64,000 nucleotides of DNA from Clostridium sp. CAG:678 (GTDB taxonomy: Bacteria; Bacillota; Clostridia; Oscillospirales; Acutalibacteraceae). Positions 9,695-18,212 of this stretch are shown here, in pieces. Numbering within the stretch: the first letter of the stretch is position 1; each line of letters opens with the position of its first letter. The notes below the pieces were generated by a model, which was given only the letters and a program-made list of their open reading frames with translations, was not told the DNA's origin and ran no database searches. Location: contig HF991825.1 in assembly GCA_000431535.1 (NCBI GenBank), forward strand, positions 54,591 to 118,590, written 5' to 3'. The position numbers were made by a program, and so were the translations under genes.

Positions 9695-11083
9695 TTATTC
9701 GTTGTTGTTTTCTTTTTCCTGATTCCCTTTGGTATTTTGTTTTTCGACCTCGCTATCTTCCTTTTTCGGGCTTGCTTTGCACACGATAGCCGTCTGCACC
9801 TGATGGTTCTTGACTTTTGTAACTTTAATCACCAGGCCGTCCGTCTCCACTTCAAACGGGTCGCATTCATCGTCCGGAATGGAGCCGAGCGCCTCAAAAA
9901 CAAGACCGCTGAAGGTGTCGCATTCCTCATTCTTAAGGGAAATATCCAGCGCTTCCTCAATATCGTCAATCGCCGGGTTGCCTGTGATCTTCCATGTTTT
10001 TGAATCCAGGCTTTCTATGGATTCAATCGGGCGCGGCTCATTGCTGTCATCATAGTCAAAGTCGCCCACCAACTGTTCCACAAGGTCGTTGATCGTAATG
10101 ATTCCCGTTGTGCCGCCGTATTCATCCAAAACAATGGCAAATGAATTCTTGCTTTTTTTCATGTTCTGGAAAAGCACATCCAGTTTTACGCTTTCCGGCA
10201 CAAAATATGCGGGGTGAACGGCTTTTTTCATTACCGTGGCTCTGTCTTTTGTGCCAAGGCGGAAGTAGTCTTTTGCATTCAGTATGCCAACCACATTATC
10301 AACGGTCTCGTTGCATACGGGATAGATCTTGTGCCTGCTGCCGTGAATCGTTTTATCCCATTCCTCAGGGCTCTCTTCCAGCCACAGCAGGGAAACTTCG
10401 GTTCTGTGAACGGCAATTTCGCCGGCAGTGAGATCGTCAAATTCAAAAACATTCTGAATGAATTCCTTTTCCGTGCGGTCTATGGCGCCGCTTTCGCTGC
10501 CCACATCCACCATCATGCGGATGTCTTCTTCGCTGACCTCTTCATCGTTTTGGTTGGGGTCTATCTTAAACAGCCTCAAAACCAGATTTGTGGATGCCGT
10601 AAGCAACCAAACGATCGGCTTGAAAATTTTTGAGATAGCGTAGATAAGCCCCGAAATGCCAAGCGCATACGATTCCGGGTTGCGCATCGCAATCCGTTTC
10701 GGCACCAGTTCGCCGAAAACGATGTTGATAAACGAAATGATCAGCGTGATCAGAAATACAACGATGCTGTTCAGCAGATTTTCGGGAATTCCGATTCCCG
10801 TTTTTATAACAGCCTCTACAATTACGTCTGAGAAACTTTCCGCTGCCGAAGCGGCTCCCAGAAATCCCGCAAGCGTTATGGCGATCTGAATGGTGGCAAG
10901 GAATCTGGAGGGCTGGCTCGTCAGTTTTACAAGGCGCGCAGCCTTTTTGTTCCCTTCCTTTGCCATCTTTGCCATTTTGTTGTCATTCATGCTGACGATT
11001 GCTATTTCCGCAGCGGCAAAAACGGCGTTGAGCGCGATCAATACTACCTGCAGTAATAGCAGAGGCCATATAGAGTCGTCCAA
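9695..11083 (-). CDS. CNNM/CorC (HlyC-CorC family) membrane protein with CBS domains
   Basis: A 462-residue protein. The first ~170 residues form the DUF21/CNNM membrane domain with several hydrophobic helices (LLLLQVVLIALNAVFAAAEI; FLITLIISFINIVFGELVPKR). A CBS pair follows (roughly 200-320, EVSLLWLEESPEEWDKTI and GTTGIITINDLVEQLVGDF), then a CorC_HlyC domain (roughly 340-430). The last 30 residues are charged and low-complexity. The start is a TTG at 11083, behind GGAGG with seven bases spacing; the longer ATG frame would add a stretch containing that site. The family is linked to Mg2+ or cation efflux, despite older 'hemolysin' naming. Confidence 0.9.
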   Translation of the reverse strand: MDDSIWPLLLLQVVLIALNAVFAAAEIAIVSMNDNKMAKMAKEGNKKAARLVKLTSQPSRFLATIQIAITLAGFLGAASAAESFSDVIVEAVIKTGIGIPENLLNSIVVFLITLIISFINIVFGELVPKRIAMRNPESYALGISGLIYAISKIFKPIVWLLTASTNLVLRLFKIDPNQNDEEVSEEDIRMMVDVGSESGAIDRTEKEFIQNVFEFDDLTAGEIAVHRTEVSLLWLEESPEEWDKTIHGSRHKIYPVCNETVDNVVGILNAKDYFRLGTKDRATVMKKAVHPAYFVPESVKLDVLFQNMKKSKNSFAIVLDEYGGTTGIITINDLVEQLVGDFDYDDSNEPRPIESIESLDSKTWKITGNPAIDDIEEALDISLKNEECDTFSGLVFEALGSIPDDECDPFEVETDGLVIKVTKVKNHQVQTAIVCKASPKKEDSEVEKQNTKGNQEKENNNE

Positions 11084-11616
11084 AATTAATCCTCCGTAAA
11101 AAAATAAAAAATTAATAAAAAATGTATATTTACGCTTATAATACAATATGTAAATCGATTTGTCAATATTCTATGTATATTCAGGATAAAACATTTGCAG
11201 ATTTTGTTTCACAAAATACTTTGCAAAGTTGTAAATAATCAGCATTTTGTTTCAAATACTATTTTTGCTGCTTTTTCTGCGCCGCATTTTAAAGGTAAAA
11301 AACAGAACAAATGTTTTATTGATTTGCACTGAAAATATTGTAATATTTTTGTAATTAATGGGAAAAAGGGAAAATTTAAAAATTTTTTTAAAATTTTTAC
11401 ACCCCTCTATATTGCACGGTTTTAGGCAGTATTACCATATATCTTGTTGTTTTTTTAGCAAATTTATATATTACAAAAGTGTATCGAATTATTAAAAGGT
11501 CTTTATTTTTACAGTCCATTCTGCTATAATATGCAAGGTTAAGGAAAACCGTACTTATATTATATACTACTTTTTTACAATAGATTGTTATTCCGGGTTT
11601 AAAGAGGGAAAGAAAT
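11084..11616. other. AT-rich divergent intergenic region (533 bp)
   Basis: No coding sequence is seen. The stretch is strongly AT-rich, with A/T homopolymer runs at about 11370-11400 that form weak inverted repeats. It must hold the promoters of the CNNM gene (minus) and murA (plus); the murA promoter is listed separately. No riboswitch or RNA gene is recognised. Confidence 0.6.
11522..11530 (+). promoter_or_regulatory. Extended -10 promoter of murA
   Basis: TGCTATAAT, an extended -10 with the consensus hexamer at 11525-11530, 87 bases before the murA start. The hexamer 17 bases upstream (TTTATT) is a weak -35, as is common with extended -10 promoters. Confidence 0.6.
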
Positions 11617-12903
11617 TTGGAAAATTTTGTGATTAAGGGCGGCAAAGAGCTGTTCGGCGAAGTCAATATCAGCGGCGCGAAAAACGCAGCCGTTGCGATT
11701 ATCCCCGCCGCTGTGCTTGCGGATGATAAAGTTAAGATAGAAAATATACCCAATATTTCCGATGTTTCACTGATTATAGAGATACTGAGCCAGATGGGCG
11801 CCAGCATCAAACTGCTTTCAAAAGATTCTATAGAGATAGACACACGCCCAATCAAATGCCAGAGCGTGCCTTATGAGTTTTCTTCCCGTTTCAGGGCAAG
11901 TTATTATCTGATCGGTGCCATGCTCGGCAGATTCAGAAAGGCAGAGGTGGCTCTGCCCGGCGGCTGTGATTTTGGCGACCGACCGATAGATCAGCATATC
12001 AAAGGGTTTGAAATGCTCGGCGCGGATGTCAATATCGTAAACGGCATGGTCTGCGCAGAGGCGGAAAAACTGGTTGGCACAACGATCTATATGGATGTTG
12101 TTTCCGTTGGCGCAACCATCAATGTTATGCTTGCCGCAGTGCTTGCCAGAGGGCTTACTGTTATTGAAAATGCCGCCAAAGAGCCGCATATCGTTGATCT
12201 GGCAAACTTTTTAAACTCTATGGGTGCTGATGTCCGCGGCGCGGGCACGGATGTGATCAAGATCCGCGGCGTGGAAAAAATGCACGGCTGCACCTATTCT
12301 ATTATTCCGGATCAGATTGAGGCGGGCACTTATATGGTGGCTGCCGCTGCCTGCGGAGGAGATGTGCTGATCAAAAACGTGATTCCAAAGCATTTGGAAT
12401 CCATCAGCGCAAAATTGGAAGAAGCAGGGGCGGAGATCATAGAGTATGATGACGCCGTTCGTGTTACAAGATTTAAACCGCTTACCAGGTGCAATGTGAA
12501 AACAATGCCGCATCCCGGTTTTCCAACGGATATGCAGCCGCAGATGGCAGTGCTGCTTTCCGTTGCCAAAGGCACTTCCATTCTTTCCGAATCGGTTTGG
12601 GATAATCGGTTTCAATATGTTGGTCAGCTCCTTAGAATGGGCGCCAATATTCAGGTGGACGGTAAGATTGCCGTTATTGAGGGCGTGGATCATTTAACGG
12701 GCGTAACCGTTAAGGCAACGGATCTGCGCGCAGGCGCCGCTATGGTTATTGCAGGGCTGATCGCCTCCGGCGAAACGGTTGTGGAAAAAATAGAGTATGT
12801 GGACAGAGGCTACGAAAATATCGTTGAAAAACTCACAAAACTCGGAGCGGATATCAAACGGGTTCGCGCCGAAGTCAGCGGCAGTGTTGCGCACGCCGGC
12901 TGA
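11617..12903 (+). CDS. murA: UDP-N-acetylglucosamine 1-carboxyvinyltransferase
   Basis: A 428-residue enzyme of the first committed peptidoglycan step (enolpyruvyl transfer from PEP to UDP-GlcNAc). [13 protein letters not shown] near the N-terminus is the family signature. The catalytic Cys is in [13 protein letters not shown] (about residue 117), so fosfomycin sensitivity is expected. The C-terminal [14 protein letters not shown] block is also present. The start is TTG, with AAAGAGGG as ribosome binding site; no upstream ATG fits. Confidence 0.96.
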   Translation: MENFVIKGGKELFGEVNISGAKNAAVAIIPAAVLADDKVKIENIPNISDVSLIIEILSQMGASIKLLSKDSIEIDTRPIKCQSVPYEFSSRFRASYYLIGAMLGRFRKAEVALPGGCDFGDRPIDQHIKGFEMLGADVNIVNGMVCAEAEKLVGTTIYMDVVSVGATINVMLAAVLARGLTVIENAAKEPHIVDLANFLNSMGADVRGAGTDVIKIRGVEKMHGCTYSIIPDQIEAGTYMVAAAACGGDVLIKNVIPKHLESISAKLEEAGAEIIEYDDAVRVTRFKPLTRCNVKTMPHPGFPTDMQPQMAVLLSVAKGTSILSESVWDNRFQYVGQLLRMGANIQVDGKIAVIEGVDHLTGVTVKATDLRAGAAMVIAGLIASGETVVEKIEYVDRGYENIVEKLTKLGADIKRVRAEVSGSVAHAG

Positions 12904-12925
12904 TACACGATCACACAAAGAAAAC

Positions 12926-12950
12926 GGGGGGCGAATCATCGCCCCTTTTT
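12926..12950 (+). terminator. Terminator after murA
   Basis: GGGGCGA / TCGCCCC hairpin with a four-base loop, followed by five T residues. Confidence 0.85.
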
Positions 12951-13005
12951 GAATATTTATTTTTTAGATCGTATTTTAAAATCATATTTAACAGGAAGAT
13001 TATCT

Positions 13006-13794
13006 ATGGCAAAAGTATGTCAGCTCTTTTCGGGCAGCAGCGGAAATTCAATTTACATAGGCGGCAGAAACGGCGGGATTCTGGTTGATATCGGTGTATC
13101 TGCCAAAAGGTGCGCCGCCGCGCTCAGGAATATCGGCGTAGATCCGGATCAGATCAGGGCGGTTTTGGTAACGCACGAACATGCAGACCATGTTGCCGGC
13201 GTGCGTGTTTTTGCCTCTCGCCATAAAACACCGGTCTTTGCGACGCCTGCCACGCTGGAGGAACTGCGTTTCAGCGGCATTGCCAATAATACGGTAACAT
13301 CCTATGAGATAAATTCCGTGCTGGATCTCGGCGATATGTATGTTTCCGCTTTTCATAATTCCCACGATGCGGTGGATTGCGTGGGGTATAAAATTGAATT
13401 GTCAGACGGGCGCACGGTATCCGTATGCACCGATACGGGCTATGTTACGGATGAGGCAAAAAAAGCGGTGACCGGTTCGGATCTGGTGTTTCTTGAATCC
13501 AATCATGAGATTTCCATGCTGCAAAACGGCGCGTATCCCTATCCGCTCAAGCAGCGTATTCTTTCCGAAAAAGGGCATCTTTCAAATCATGCGGCGGATT
13601 CATTTGCAAAAGAACTGCTGGAAAGCGGTACCACAAGATTTGTGCTTTCCCATTTGAGCCGGGAAAATAATGTGCCGGAGGTTGCCCGCCTATCCGCGGT
13701 TTGCGCGCTTGGAGAACTCGGCGCAAAGGAAAATGAGGATTACCGCCTTTATGTTTCCAAGCCTGAAAATGACGGGGGGCTTATCGTTCTGTGA
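13006..13794 (+). CDS. MBL-fold metallohydrolase, YycJ/WalJ-like
   Basis: A 262-residue metallo-beta-lactamase-fold protein. The metal motif THEHADHVAGV is intact, with later ligands in SVCTDTGYV, LESNHE and VLSHLSREN. The start FSGSSGNSIYIG is typical of the YycJ (WalJ) branch, linked to cell-wall and DNA processes in Firmicutes. ATG 13006 follows AGGAAG; the frame is open upstream but lacks a start with a good site. It overlaps rlmH by four bases (GTGA), so the two are coupled; this order next to rlmH is common in Firmicutes. Confidence 0.87.
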   Translation: MAKVCQLFSGSSGNSIYIGGRNGGILVDIGVSAKRCAAALRNIGVDPDQIRAVLVTHEHADHVAGVRVFASRHKTPVFATPATLEELRFSGIANNTVTSYEINSVLDLGDMYVSAFHNSHDAVDCVGYKIELSDGRTVSVCTDTGYVTDEAKKAVTGSDLVFLESNHEISMLQNGAYPYPLKQRILSEKGHLSNHAADSFAKELLESGTTRFVLSHLSRENNVPEVARLSAVCALGELGAKENEDYRLYVSKPENDGGLIVL

Positions 13795-14270
13795 TCCATA
13801 TCAGCATTCTCTGCGTAGGTAAACTGAAAGAGCAGTATTTAAAAGACGGGTGCGCTGAATATTTAAAGCGGCTCGGCGCATATGCCAAGGTGCAGATCAC
13901 AGAAATCGCCGAGGAGCGCGCCTCGGATTCGCCTTCCGAATCGGAGATATGCAATATCATAGAAAAAGAGGGCGAAAGAATTCTGGCTAAGATTCCGAAG
14001 GGCGCGGCGGTTATTCCGCTTTGCATTGAGGGCAGGGAATACTCCTCGCCCGAATTTGCCTCCCGGATCGAAGAGATCAGCCTTCAAAATTCTAAGATCG
14101 TTTTTGTGATCGGCGGTTCTTTCGGTCTTTCGGAAAAGGTAAAATCCCTTGGTAAGATCAAGTTCTCATTCGGCAGGATCACCCTGCCGCACCAGCTTGC
14201 GCGCCTTGTTCTTTTGGAACAGATCTACCGCGCTTTTTCCATCTTAAATCATGCAAGGTATCATAAATGA
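13791..14270 (+). CDS. rlmH: 23S rRNA (pseudouridine1915-N3)-methyltransferase
   Basis: A 159-residue SPOUT methyltransferase that modifies helix 69 of 23S rRNA. The family marks are LCIEGREYSSPEFA, the knot motif FVIGGSFGLSEKV, and the strongly conserved C-terminus LLEQIYRAFSILNHARYHK. The start is a GTG whose last bases form the stop of the preceding gene; the following GNAT gene starts inside its stop (ATGA). Confidence 0.96.
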   Translation: MIHISILCVGKLKEQYLKDGCAEYLKRLGAYAKVQITEIAEERASDSPSESEICNIIEKEGERILAKIPKGAAVIPLCIEGREYSSPEFASRIEEISLQNSKIVFVIGGSFGLSEKVKSLGKIKFSFGRITLPHQLARLVLLEQIYRAFSILNHARYHK

Positions 14271-14728
14271 TCAGAAGATTCAGCAAAAAAGATACGGATT
14301 GTGTTATGCGCATTTGGTTGGATGCCAATCTGGACGCGCATCCATTCGTTTCCGCCGCTTTCTGGCATGAAAATTTTGAATACGCAAAAGCGCAGATCCC
14401 GAAAGCCGAAACGTATGTTTATGAAAAAAACGGCATTGTTGCCGGCTTTATAGGGCTTAACGGTAATTATATTGAGGGTCTCTTTGTTAAAAAAGAATTT
14501 CGATCTTCGGGCATTGGCACCGCCCTTTTGGATCACGTTAAAAAACAAAAAAGCAGTCTGAAACTTCATGTGTATTGTGAAAATCAGAATGCGGTTGCAT
14601 TTTATATCAAAAACGGTTTTTCCGTAAAAGAAAAACTTGGATCCGCCCCTGCGGATGAGTACGCTATGCTGTGGGAGAAAGAAGATGGATCAGAAAACCG
14701 CGCAGGACTATGTAAAAGAGTATTATAA
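14267..14728 (+). CDS. GNAT-family N-acetyltransferase
   Basis: A 153-residue protein with the GNAT core: the acetyl-CoA loop KKEFRSSGIGTALLDHVK and the end-strand LHVYCENQNAVAFYIKNGF. It starts in the ATGA overlap with the rlmH stop. It resembles YjaB/PhnO-like small acetyltransferases; the substrate is unknown. Confidence 0.85.
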   Translation: MIRRFSKKDTDCVMRIWLDANLDAHPFVSAAFWHENFEYAKAQIPKAETYVYEKNGIVAGFIGLNGNYIEGLFVKKEFRSSGIGTALLDHVKKQKSSLKLHVYCENQNAVAFYIKNGFSVKEKLGSAPADEYAMLWEKEDGSENRAGLCKRVL

Positions 14729-15476
14729 TGCATATGACGAGGAAAGCAGATTTGACCGCAGATTCAACGCCGTTGAATATATCACCACCATGCGGTATAT
14801 TGAAAAGTATCTGCGCCCCGGTATGCGCGTTGCGGAAATCGGCGCCGGCACAGGCAGGTATTCGCTTGCGCTTGCGGATCGGGGTTATACCGTGGACGCG
14901 GTTGAACTGGTGCAGCATAATATTGACGTGTTTAAAAGCAAAATGAAACCGCATCAGAATGTAACGATCCGGCAGGGAGATGCGGTCAGTCTGCCGCTTG
15001 CAAGTGAAACCTATGATATAACGCTGCTGCTGGGGCCGATGTATCATCTGTTCAGCAGGGAAGATGCGCTGCGTGCTTTGGGTGAGGCGCTGCGCGTTAC
15101 AAAGCGCGGCGGAAAAGTTTTTGCAGCGTATGTTATGAACGATCTTGCTGTTTATGATAGCCTTTTTCGCCGAAAAAATCTTAAAATGTATAAAGAAAAT
15201 AAATATATAGATTCTGAATATAATATGAATTTTTCACCCGAATTGGTCTTTAAACTATATCGCACAGAGGATATTGATTCGCTCATGGCAGGTTTTAACG
15301 TAAAACGTCTTCATTTTGTGGCAACGGATATGATTTCTTGCCTGTTAGAAGAATGCATAGATAATATGGATGAGGACACATTTTCCGATTATATGGATTT
15401 CCATTTCAAAATCTGTGAGCGGCGGGATATGCTTGGCATGACCAGTCATTCCCTTGATCTTTTTGAAAAAGAATAA
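14685..15476 (+). CDS. Class I SAM-dependent methyltransferase
   Basis: A 263-residue protein with the SAM-binding motif VAEIGAGTGRYSLALADRGY at about 50-70, the acidic VDAVEL and the motif IV-like ITLLLGPMYHLF. The start at 14685 has GGGAGAAAG just upstream and overlaps the end of the GNAT gene. The substrate cannot be told from the sequence. Confidence 0.87.
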   Translation: MDQKTAQDYVKEYYNAYDEESRFDRRFNAVEYITTMRYIEKYLRPGMRVAEIGAGTGRYSLALADRGYTVDAVELVQHNIDVFKSKMKPHQNVTIRQGDAVSLPLASETYDITLLLGPMYHLFSREDALRALGEALRVTKRGGKVFAAYVMNDLAVYDSLFRRKNLKMYKENKYIDSEYNMNFSPELVFKLYRTEDIDSLMAGFNVKRLHFVATDMISCLLEECIDNMDEDTFSDYMDFHFKICERRDMLGMTSHSLDLFEKE

Positions 15477-16308
15477 GATCCGGCTTGGAAACGGCTTTGC
15501 CGCTAAACTTTCAGAAAATGTGAAACCAGCGCAAGATGGCGAGATCCGCATTATGAGTTTCAATCTTCTGGTCGGTTATAAAAGCTGGGGCGGTCTTCCG
15601 GTAAAACCGCGCGCCGCAATGTACATTTCTCTCATACAAACCGTTAAACCGGATGTGATCGGTGTGCAGGAAATGTGTGACGGGTGGTATTGTGCGATCC
15701 GCAATAATCTGCCTAAAGGGTATAAAATGCTTTATCCGTTTTCAACGGGTGTTTTTGTCCGCATGACTGCCATGATCTATAATGCGGATCGGCTGGATGT
15801 TGTGCAGAGCGGTCAGGTCAAATATGAAAAAGGCGATAATCCGCGACTTCGCAGAGCGGTATGGGCTGTGTTTGAGGATAAGCAGAGCAAAAAACGCTTT
15901 GCCGTTACGAATACGCATTTTGATCTGCTGCGCGAGGGTCAGGAAGAGCAGGGGATGCAAACGATGCAGGCGCAGTGTGATGAACTGCTGGAACTGATTC
16001 GTTCGCTGCATGCGGGATATGACTGCCCCGTATTTGCAACCGGAGATTTTAATACAAAAGAAGATACGCCTGAAACTCCCGCTATAGATGCGCCGGAGAT
16101 CTATGAGCGCCTTGCAGGTGAACTGGCAGACAGCAAATATGCGGCAGAAGAGTGTTCTTTTGGCGCGGAAAGCAGTTTTGCGGATCCGTCATACGATCAT
16201 ATTTTTATTAATGGCACGGCAACGGCCAAACGGTTTACTATGCTTTCCGATTCCTATATGAATGCCATGAGTGATCATTATCCGATCTATACCGATCTGG
16301 AGATCTGA
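15454..16308 (+). CDS. Endonuclease/exonuclease/phosphatase-family protein
   Basis: A 284-residue protein of the EEP fold: RIMSFNLLVG (Asn ligand), VIGVQEMCDGW (catalytic Glu), ATGDFNTKEDTPE (Asp/Asn) and C-terminal DHYPIYTDLEI (Asp-His). It could act on nucleic acid, phospholipid or phosphoinositide. The start is uncertain: TTG 15454 gives the given length, TTG 15463 is also possible, and both lie within the methyltransferase gene, so expression is coupled. There is no clear signal peptide. Confidence 0.8.
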   Translation: MIFLKKNKIRLGNGFAAKLSENVKPAQDGEIRIMSFNLLVGYKSWGGLPVKPRAAMYISLIQTVKPDVIGVQEMCDGWYCAIRNNLPKGYKMLYPFSTGVFVRMTAMIYNADRLDVVQSGQVKYEKGDNPRLRRAVWAVFEDKQSKKRFAVTNTHFDLLREGQEEQGMQTMQAQCDELLELIRSLHAGYDCPVFATGDFNTKEDTPETPAIDAPEIYERLAGELADSKYAAEECSFGAESSFADPSYDHIFINGTATAKRFTMLSDSYMNAMSDHYPIYTDLEI

Positions 16309-16390
16309 GGATGATCTTGGGCGGCGGTGAAAACAGCAAAAAAAATTTGTCGTTTTTCCGTTTTATAGAATGTATTTTCCGATTTTTGTA

Positions 16391-16418
16391 TTGCCTAATT
16401 TTTTATAAATGGTACAAT
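16391..16418 (+). promoter_or_regulatory. Promoter of the putative small RNA
   Basis: TTGCCT (16391-16396), 16-base spacer, TACAAT (16413-16418). No coding gene starts downstream, so it most likely drives the structured RNA that follows. Confidence 0.6.
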
Positions 16419-16424
16419 GATATC

Positions 16425-16552
16425 AGTAAAGGATGTTACTTCCTTTCCTATTGCTGCGCCGCTTGTTATAAGCGGCAGCCCGCGCGGAAAGAGGCAGAGC
16501 CGTTCACCCATTGCGATTCTGCCGGAGAGGGTCTTTCCGAGCGGGCTTTTTT
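16425..16552 (+). ncRNA. Putative structured small RNA, family not recognised
   Basis: About 128 bases between a sigma-A-type promoter and a T-run. A first hairpin is GCCGCTT / AAGCGGC (16458-16476). A long interrupted hairpin follows: AGCCCGC (16477-16483) with GCGGGCT (16541-16547), GGAAAGA (16486-16492) with TCTTTCC (16532-16538), GGCAGA (16493-16498) with TCTGCC (16518-16523). The T-run at 16547-16552 makes the base stem a terminator. No open frame with a ribosome binding site fits. It does not carry the SRP RNA core motif and is short for 6S RNA. Confidence 0.5.
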
Positions 16553-16571
16553 GTTTCATTCGTTTACATAT

Positions 16572-16609
16572 AAAAAACGCGCTCTGTAATTTTACAAAGC
16601 GCGTTTTTT
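16572..16609. terminator. Bidirectional terminator
   Basis: AAAAAACGCGCT / AGCGCGTTTTTT hairpin. It ends the minus-strand Nudix gene and backs up the small RNA terminator on plus. Confidence 0.85.
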
Positions 16610-16648
16610 ATGCTTATTTCAGAATTTTTTAATTTATATTTTCCGCTT

Positions 16649-17125
16649 TTACTCATATTCCGTAATTAAAGTGAGCTCATCGGGCAGATCAAAAATTTTC
16701 TCTTTTAAAAATTCAGGGTAAAAATATTCGCTTTTCAAACTTTGAAACGGCAGCCATTCAAATTTGTGTGTATGTTTCTTTTCATATAAAGTGAATTGCT
16801 CGCCCAAAGCCAGAAGATTTGAATCTGAAATATCCATAAGAAAATAGATGCACAATTCATGATAACTGCGTTTGGTAACATCTTCCGTAAAAAAAGCCTG
16901 GTTGATCCAAAGCGGTCTTGCGATTTTCAGATTTGTATTCAGTTCTTCCCGTACTTCGCGCAGTACGGCATGTTCGGCTGTTTCTTTTAAATTCACCCTT
17001 CCGCCGGGTAAATAAAAATACGGTGATCTTTCATCGTGCATGGCAAGTATTTTTTCCGCATGCAGGATCACTGCGCAAACACGGTAATTAAAAACGCCTT
17101 CGCTTGTATTGAATGTGATATCCAT
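16649..17125 (-). CDS. Nudix hydrolase
   Basis: A 158-residue protein with a complete Nudix box: GGRVNLKETAEHAVLREVREEL. The preceding YFYLPG region fits substrate-binding in this family, which cleaves nucleoside diphosphates linked to other groups. MDITFN (17125) is preferred over the Met at 17143 because AAAGGA precedes it at good spacing. Substrate unknown. Confidence 0.87.
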   Translation of the reverse strand: MDITFNTSEGVFNYRVCAVILHAEKILAMHDERSPYFYLPGGRVNLKETAEHAVLREVREELNTNLKIARPLWINQAFFTEDVTKRSYHELCIYFLMDISDSNLLALGEQFTLYEKKHTHKFEWLPFQSLKSEYFYPEFLKEKIFDLPDELTLITEYE

Positions 17126-17301
17126 TTTTTTATCCTTTGCCATGCCGTTTATCCATTGCTTATCTTTACCATGGTTTTATGCCGCAGGTACTTAAAGTTG
17201 CCCATTTGCTTAGAAAAACGGATGTTGATTTCTTTGCCGGTTTTCGGAGAAAATCGCCCAAGCGCATCTGTTATATTTGATCTGAACGGCGCGGCTCTTT
17301 T

Positions 17302-18180
17302 TTATATCCGCTGCCACAGCAGCAGATTGTTGTGAAATACCGCGCTGATTTTTCCGCTGTCTTTCAGCCAGGACAGATAAGAACGTACTGTGCTGCCAAC
17401 CAAAACATACTGCTCAAAATTCATGGTCAGTTTGTATTGCGCAAAAAGCTTTTGCAAAAGGAGTTCAAAGCAGATCGGCTCGGAGCAGAAACATGTTATT
17501 CTTTCTGCAATTTCATACACTTTGTCTATATTGTATTGCGCCAAATCGGAAATTTCCGCGGTTGCCTCGGCATGTGCCGGCACAAACATTTTGGCGGTCA
17601 GGTTTTTTACTTTTTCCAGGGTGTTCAAATAGGCGGCAACATCATAGATGAATCCGATTTGATATTTTTCCAGTGTTTCGCGGCTGGACAGGCAATCCGC
17701 CAGAAAAACAACGTCATCCGGTGTGCGAAAGCCTACCATATCAAAAAAATGCCCCGGAAGTTCAATGATCTCAAAGCCGTCCGGCAGGTTTTGTTTTGTC
17801 AGCTCTTCCGCCGGGCTTTCCTGCGCCATCAAAAATTTGTGCCGCAGATCTTTGCAGGGGTAACCGCCGTATAAGAAAGCGGGTTCTAAAACCGGGTGCC
17901 TGGTAAAACTGCACTCGATCCCCGGCGCGTATATTTTGCAGCCCGTTTGCCCTTGCAGATACCGGTTGCCGCCAATATGGTCCGCGTTGGAATGCGTGTT
18001 TAAAATCACGGCCAGATTCCAATGCTGCGCATCCAGAATCTGCCGCACCTTTCGCCCGGCGTCTTTATCGTTTCCGCTGTCGATCAGGCAAACCTCCTGA
18101 TCGTTCAGTTTTACAAGCCCGATCTTGGCGGGGCACTGGATATAGTAACTGATTTCGGAAATTTGGATCAATTCATACAT
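17302..18180 (-). CDS. MBL-fold metallohydrolase
   Basis: A 292-residue protein. The fold's metal motif appears as NTHSNADHIGG, with Ser replacing the second His of the usual HxHxDH; later ligands are in ELPGHFFDMVGF, VFLADCL and VPAHAEATAE. The C-terminal ~70 residues (YNIDKVYEIAERITCF onward) resemble the helical tail of glyoxalase II-like members. It is minus-strand, 32 bases downstream of the PurF-type gene and possibly co-transcribed with it. Specific role unknown. Confidence 0.82.
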   Translation of the reverse strand: MYELIQISEISYYIQCPAKIGLVKLNDQEVCLIDSGNDKDAGRKVRQILDAQHWNLAVILNTHSNADHIGGNRYLQGQTGCKIYAPGIECSFTRHPVLEPAFLYGGYPCKDLRHKFLMAQESPAEELTKQNLPDGFEIIELPGHFFDMVGFRTPDDVVFLADCLSSRETLEKYQIGFIYDVAAYLNTLEKVKNLTAKMFVPAHAEATAEISDLAQYNIDKVYEIAERITCFCSEPICFELLLQKLFAQYKLTMNFEQYVLVGSTVRSYLSWLKDSGKISAVFHNNLLLWQRI

Positions 18181-18212
18181 TGCCGTTTTCCCTCGCTTTT
18201 CGCATCACGGGT

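Noticed and set aside
16425-16552. Assignment of the 16.4 kb RNA as SRP or 6S RNA
   Set aside because: The SRP apical core motif is absent and the length and bubble layout do not fit 6S RNA.
17145-17301. Minus-strand frame of ~50 codons in phase after the stop of the MBL gene
   Set aside because: It reads like protein (GRFSPKTGKEINIRFSKQMG) but has no start codon with a site and no known family; it could be a decayed 3' extension, but support is too weak to call a gene.
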